Source: Rhizobacter sp. (lineage in GTDB: Bacteria > Pseudomonadota > Gammaproteobacteria > Burkholderiales > Burkholderiaceae_C). Taken from it: 34,941 bases of DNA. The notes below the pieces were generated by a model. The model did not search any database. It was not told the DNA's origin and worked only from the letters and a program-made list of their open reading frames with translations. This document shows, one piece after another, positions 32,364 to 34,941 of the stretch. The first letter of the stretch is position 1, and the number at the start of each line of letters is the position of its first letter. A program made the position numbers and the translations under genes. The stretch is taken from contig JANYJL010000138.1 of NCBI GenBank assembly GCA_025361845.1, positions 1 through 34,941 on the forward strand, in the 5' to 3' direction.

Positions 32364-32367
32364 GCCA
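32306..32367 (+). promoter_or_regulatory. Three tandem hairpins in the bchZ-pufB leader
   Basis: GCGC-GAAA-GCGC (32306-32317, GNRA loop), CCGCGC-N7-GCGCGG (32332-32350) and TGGCC-GCTA-GGCCA (32354-32367) follow one another in the 131-bp gap before pufB. The last is followed by AATTTT and the GAGGAG ribosome site. Such structures at the 5' end of puf messages can limit RNase attack or set a processing point. This is inference from base pairing. Confidence 0.5.
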
Positions 32368-32387
32368 ATTTTCGAGGAGCTATGAAT

Positions 32388-32537
32388 ATGGCTGAAGAAA
32401 GAAAAGGCTCCCTCTCGGGGCTGACAGAGCAGGAGGCGAAGGAGTTTCACGGCATCTTCGTCACCAGCTTCATTGCGTTCACGGCCATCGCCGTGGTCGC
32501 GCACTTCCTGGTGTGGAGCTGGCGTCCCTGGCTCTGA
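32388..32537 (+). CDS. pufB: Light-harvesting 1 beta subunit
   Basis: A 49-residue LH1 beta polypeptide. The N-terminus is cytoplasmic ([20 protein letters not shown]), with His21 as the conserved second histidine. A single membrane helix carries axial bacteriochlorophyll ligand His39 in VVAHFLVW, and the end is SWRPWL. It closely resembles the Rubrivivax-type LH1 beta as I remember it. Of two in-frame ATGs (32382, 32388) I chose the second because GAGGAG is then 8 nt away and the gap-free alignment with the next ORF starts there. Together with PufA it builds the ring around the reaction centre. Confidence 0.95.
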   Translation: MAEERKGSLSGLTEQEAKEFHGIFVTSFIAFTAIAVVAHFLVWSWRPWL

Positions 32538-32557
32538 ATCGTTGAAGGGGAATTGTC

Positions 32558-32782
32558 ATGGCTGACATGTCAAGCGGCTCGCTGCAGCAGTTGCTCAAGA
32601 GTGACTCGAAGGTGTTCAAGGGCATCTTCGTGGTGAGCTTCTCACTGCTCTTGTTGTTCGCGTTGCTGGCGTGTGTATTGCCAGGGCAATGGCGCACCTG
32701 GTTGCCAGGCGCCGAGAGTGAAAAGTCGTTGATCGGCGGGGTGAAGGCTGCGGTCTACACCTTCATGTCCTACCTTACTTAG
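32558..32782 (+). CDS. LH1 beta-like protein lacking both conserved histidines
   Basis: A 74-residue ORF between pufB and pufA with its own ribosome site (AAGGGG, 7 nt before ATG). It aligns without gaps to all 49 residues of PufB with 21 identities (for example F20, GIFV 22-25, SF 27-28, A38, WR 45-46, WL 48-49). However, His21 is Lys21 and the chlorophyll-ligand His39 is Cys39, and the tryptophan at 43 is Gly. A 25-residue C-terminal extension (PGAESEKSLIGGVKAAVYTF...) should face the periplasm and may form a second short helix. It is clearly a tandem duplicate of pufB that has diverged but kept its frame. It probably cannot bind bacteriochlorophyll in the normal way. A structural role in the LH1-RC complex (gap, quinone channel or assembly) is inference. 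Confidence 0.8.
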   Translation: MADMSSGSLQQLLKSDSKVFKGIFVVSFSLLLLFALLACVLPGQWRTWLPGAESEKSLIGGVKAAVYTFMSYLT

Positions 32783-32794
32783 GAGATAAGAAAC

Positions 32795-32974
32795 ATGTGG
32801 AGAATTTGGCTTCTGTTCGACCCGCGCAGGGCGCTCGTCGCACTGTTCACCTTCCTGTTCGTGCTGGCTATCGTGATTCATTTCATCTTGCTCAGCACCT
32901 CGAAGTTCAACTGGATCGAGGGCGCTCCGAAAGCGGCGCAGAACTCCTCGATGCCGGCGGCTGCACCCAAATAG
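32795..32974 (+). CDS. pufA: Light-harvesting 1 alpha subunit
   Basis: A 59-residue LH1 alpha polypeptide. It begins with the standard [20 protein letters not shown] and has one membrane helix with axial ligand His29 in [10 protein letters not shown]. The family end KFNWIEGAP is followed by a short Ala/Pro tail. AGGAGA precedes the ATG by 8 nt. It is separated from its usual partner pufB by the beta-like gene, whose stop lies 12 bp upstream. A strong hairpin follows at 33017-33053. Confidence 0.95.
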   Translation: MWRIWLLFDPRRALVALFTFLFVLAIVIHFILLSTSKFNWIEGAPKAAQNSSMPAAAPK

Positions 32975-33016
32975 CAGCGTTCGTTTCCAGAAATCTCGTC
33001 AAGAGAAGCGGCCGAT

Positions 33017-33053
33017 GAGGCTCGGGCCGTGGCGGCAACGCCCACCCGACCTC
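33017..33053 (+). other. pufA-pufL intercistronic hairpin
   Basis: GAGG-c-TCGG-(gcc)-GTGG-CG pairs with CG-CC-c-CAC-CCGA-CCTC around a GCAA (GNRA) loop, giving about 14 base pairs with small bulges. In Rhodobacter a hairpin at this spot protects the pufBA message and yields more antenna than reaction-centre protein. Position and strength fit the same role here. The pufA-pufL gap is 145 bp. Confidence 0.7.
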
Positions 33054-33119
33054 GTCTGCCCACAGAACATGTAGGCGTGGAGGTTCCTTGCGAACGCTCC
33101 CGAATCGAGGGCTCACACC

Positions 33120-33944
33120 ATGGCCATGCTGAGTTTTGAAAGAAAGTACCGCGTTCGCGGGGGTACCCTGGTCGGAGGCGACCTGTTCGACTTCTGGGTC
33201 GGGCCGTTCTTCGTCGGCTTCTTCGGCGTGACGACGATCTTCTTCGCGTCGATCGGTACCCTGCTCATCGTCTGGGGTGCGTCGCAAGGCCACACCTGGA
33301 ACCTCTGGCAAATCAGCATCGCCCCGCCCGACCTGAAATACGGCCTGCGAATGGCGCCGCTGATGGAAGGCGGCCTGTGGCAGCTCATCACCGTGTGCGC
33401 GATCGGCTCGTTTGTGTCGTGGGCGCTGCGTGAGGTGGAGATCTGCCGCAAGCTCGGCATCGGCTACCACGTGCCGTTTGCGTTCGGCGTCGCAATCCTG
33501 GCCTACGTCACCCTCACCGTGATCCGCCCGGTGCTGATGGGCGCCTGGGGCCACGGCTTCCCCTACGGGATCATGAGTCACCTCGACTGGGTCTCGAACA
33601 CCGGCTACCAGTACCTGCACTTCCACTACAACCCGGCGCACATGATCGCGGTGAGCTTCTTCTTCGCCACCGTGTTCGCGCTGTCCTTGCACGGTGCGCT
33701 GATTCTGTCGTCCACCAACCCCGCCAAGGGTGAACCGGTGAAGACCGCCGAACACGAGAACACCTTCTTCCGCGATGCGATCGGCTACTCGATCGGCACG
33801 CTCGGCATCCACCGCCTGGGGCTGTTCCTCGCGCTGTCGGCGGTGTTCTTCAGTGCCGTGTGCATCGTCATCAGCGGGCCGTTCTGGACACGCGGCTGGC
33901 CCGAGTGGTGGAGCTGGTGGCTGAACCTGCCGATCTGGCGCTGA
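33120..33944 (+). CDS. pufL: Photosynthetic reaction centre L subunit
   Basis: A 274-residue five-helix membrane protein. It starts [20 protein letters not shown] as in all L subunits. Numbering is one above the classic mature numbering: His154 and His174 bind accessory and special-pair bacteriochlorophyll, His191 and His231 are iron ligands, Glu213 (classic L212) and Ser224 (L223) lie on the QB proton path. All are present, so the protein should be functional. The 3' end carries a 14-bp tandem duplication including the stop codon. It is followed 80 bp later by pufM. Confidence 0.96.
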   Translation: MAMLSFERKYRVRGGTLVGGDLFDFWVGPFFVGFFGVTTIFFASIGTLLIVWGASQGHTWNLWQISIAPPDLKYGLRMAPLMEGGLWQLITVCAIGSFVSWALREVEICRKLGIGYHVPFAFGVAILAYVTLTVIRPVLMGAWGHGFPYGIMSHLDWVSNTGYQYLHFHYNPAHMIAVSFFFATVFALSLHGALILSSTNPAKGEPVKTAEHENTFFRDAIGYSIGTLGIHRLGLFLALSAVFFSAVCIVISGPFWTRGWPEWWSWWLNLPIWR

Positions 33945-33962
33945 AGACCTGGCGCTGAACGT
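33935..33962 (+). repeat. 14-bp imperfect tandem duplication at the pufL stop
   Basis: CTGGCGCTGAA occurs at 33935-33945 and again at 33949-33959 with a 14-bp period, so the last codons and the TGA of pufL are copied just behind the gene. It may be a recent slippage event; the coding end is unchanged. Confidence 0.6.
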
Positions 33963-34024
33963 TCAACCACAGCCCGCAAGAAGCCCCGACAAACCGAAGG
34001 CACCGCCCGAGGAGACACAACATC

Positions 34025-34941
34025 ATGGCCGCTGAATATCAAAACCTGTTCACCGCGGTGCAAGTCACCGCACCGTCCTACGCCGGCGTACCCGCCGGGC
34101 GCGACACCCGCGAGCGGGGCGGCACACCGGGCCACATCCACCTGCTCGGCCGCATCGGCGACGCGCAGATCGGCCCCATCTACCTCGGCTGGCTCGGCAT
34201 CGCTTCGTTGCTGTGCGGTTTCACCGCGTTCGAGATCATCGGCCTGAACATGCTGGCCTCGGTGAACTGGGACCCGGTCCAGTTCATCCGCCAGTTGCCC
34301 TGGCTTGCGCTGGAGCCGCCGCCGCCCGGTAACGGCCTCCACCTGCCTGCGCTGAACCAGGGCGGCTGGTGGATCATGGCGGGCTTCTTCCTCACCAGTT
34401 CGATCCTGCTCTGGTGGCTGCGCATGTACCGCCGCGCTCAGGCGCTCGGCATGGGCACGCACGTGGCCTGGGCCTTCGCCGCGGCGATCTGGCTCTATCT
34501 GGTGCTCGGCTTCATCCGCCCGCTGCTGATGGGCAGCTGGGGTGAGGCGGTGCCCTTCGGCATCTTCCCGCACCTGGACTGGACGGCGGCGTTTTCTATC
34601 CGCTACGGCAACCTCTTCTACAACCCGTTCCACATGCTCTCGATCGCGTTCCTCTACGGCGCCACGCTGCTGTTCGCGATGCACGGCGCCACCATCCTCG
34701 CGGTAAGCCGCTTCGGCGGCGAGCGCGAGATCGAGCAGATCGTCGACCGCGGCACTGCCTCCGAACGCGCCGCCCTGTTCTGGCGCTGGACGATGGGCTT
34801 CAACGCGACGATGGAGTCCATCCACCGCTGGGCCTGGTGGTTCGCGGTCCTGTGCCCGCTCTGCGGCGGCATCGGTATCCTTTTGACCGGCACGGTGGTC
34901 GATAACTGGTACCTTTGGGCCGTGAAGCACCACGTCGCACC
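34025..34941 (+). CDS. pufM: Photosynthetic reaction centre M subunit (3' end outside window)
   Basis: 305 residues are visible and the frame is open at the window end; only a short tail should be missing. The start follows GAGGAGACACAACATC. Key residues, one above classic numbering, are His183 and His203 (bacteriochlorophyll), His220, Glu235 and His267 (iron). The helices and the [17 protein letters not shown] loop are typical. The product pairs with PufL to hold the pigments and quinones. A pufC cytochrome gene would be expected next but lies beyond the window. Confidence 0.95.
   Translation, partial: MAAEYQNLFTAVQVTAPSYAGVPAGRDTRERGGTPGHIHLLGRIGDAQIGPIYLGWLGIASLLCGFTAFEIIGLNMLASVNWDPVQFIRQLPWLALEPPPPGNGLHLPALNQGGWWIMAGFFLTSSILLWWLRMYRRAQALGMGTHVAWAFAAAIWLYLVLGFIRPLLMGSWGEAVPFGIFPHLDWTAAFSIRYGNLFYNPFHMLSIAFLYGATLLFAMHGATILAVSRFGGEREIEQIVDRGTASERAALFWRWTMGFNATMESIHRWAWWFAVLCPLCGGIGILLTGTVVDNWYLWAVKHHVA

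Noticed and set aside
1-34941. CRISPR arrays, rRNA genes, complete insertion sequences
   Set aside because: No regularly spaced repeats, no rRNA-like stretches and no transposase motifs or matched terminal inverted repeats were seen.

Overview
The window looks like a chromosomal segment of a purple photosynthetic betaproteobacterium, probably a Burkholderiales relative of Rubrivivax or Roseateles. The evidence is very high G+C, a pufBALM-type photosystem operon with a Rubrivivax-like LH1 beta protein, and a crt-bch-puf superoperon. The taxon is inferred from remembered protein similarity, not from a search.

Layout. (1) Positions 1-1669 are accessory DNA: the C-terminal part of a conjugative relaxase, a convergent AlpA-type regulator, and about 700 bp with no gene I can support. 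(2) Positions 1670-17084 hold a catabolic and transport island. An SGNH/GDSL hydrolase is followed by a regulatory region with three LacI-type operator-like palindromes. After that come a long same-strand run: an inosose-dehydratase-like TIM barrel, a periplasmic binding protein, a Zn-dependent dehydrogenase, a second binding protein, a Gfo/Idh/MocA oxidoreductase, an RbsA-type ATPase fused to a third binding-protein domain, an RbsC-type permease, an ABM-fold monooxygenase, a LacI repressor, a TIM barrel, a second Gfo/Idh/MocA protein and a third TIM barrel. This resembles uptake and oxidation/dehydration of a cyclitol or an unusual sugar; the substrate cannot be read from the sequence. (3) Positions 17085-19755 are a boundary zone with palindromes, a tRNA-3'-end-like stretch beside a terminator-like hairpin, and a complete hipBA toxin-antitoxin pair. 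(4) Positions 19756-34941 are the photosynthesis gene cluster: crtI-crtB-small membrane ORF (+), crtD-crtC (-), then crtE-crtF-bchC-bchX-bchY-bchZ-pufB-[pufB-like]-pufA-pufL-pufM (+), with pufM cut by the window end. TGT-N12-ACA sites of the PpsR/CrtJ type lie before crtI, between crtD and crtE, and before bchC.

How the genes fit together. CrtE and CrtB make phytoene. CrtI desaturates it, and CrtC, CrtD and CrtF convert the product to methoxylated carotenoids of the spheroidene/spirilloxanthin type. BchXYZ (chlorophyllide oxidoreductase) and BchC carry out late bacteriochlorophyll a steps. The puf genes encode LH1 and the reaction-centre L and M subunits that use these pigments.

Two items stand out. 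First, the 863-residue ATPase carries a binding-protein domain without a signal peptide, so a domain normally found in the periplasm should sit in the cytoplasm; it may be an internal ligand sensor. Second, between pufB and pufA lies a diverged duplicate of pufB. It aligns without gaps over all 49 beta residues (21 identical), but both conserved histidines are replaced (His21 to Lys, axial His39 to Cys) and it has a 25-residue C-terminal extension. It looks like an LH1-related subunit that cannot bind bacteriochlorophyll in the usual way.
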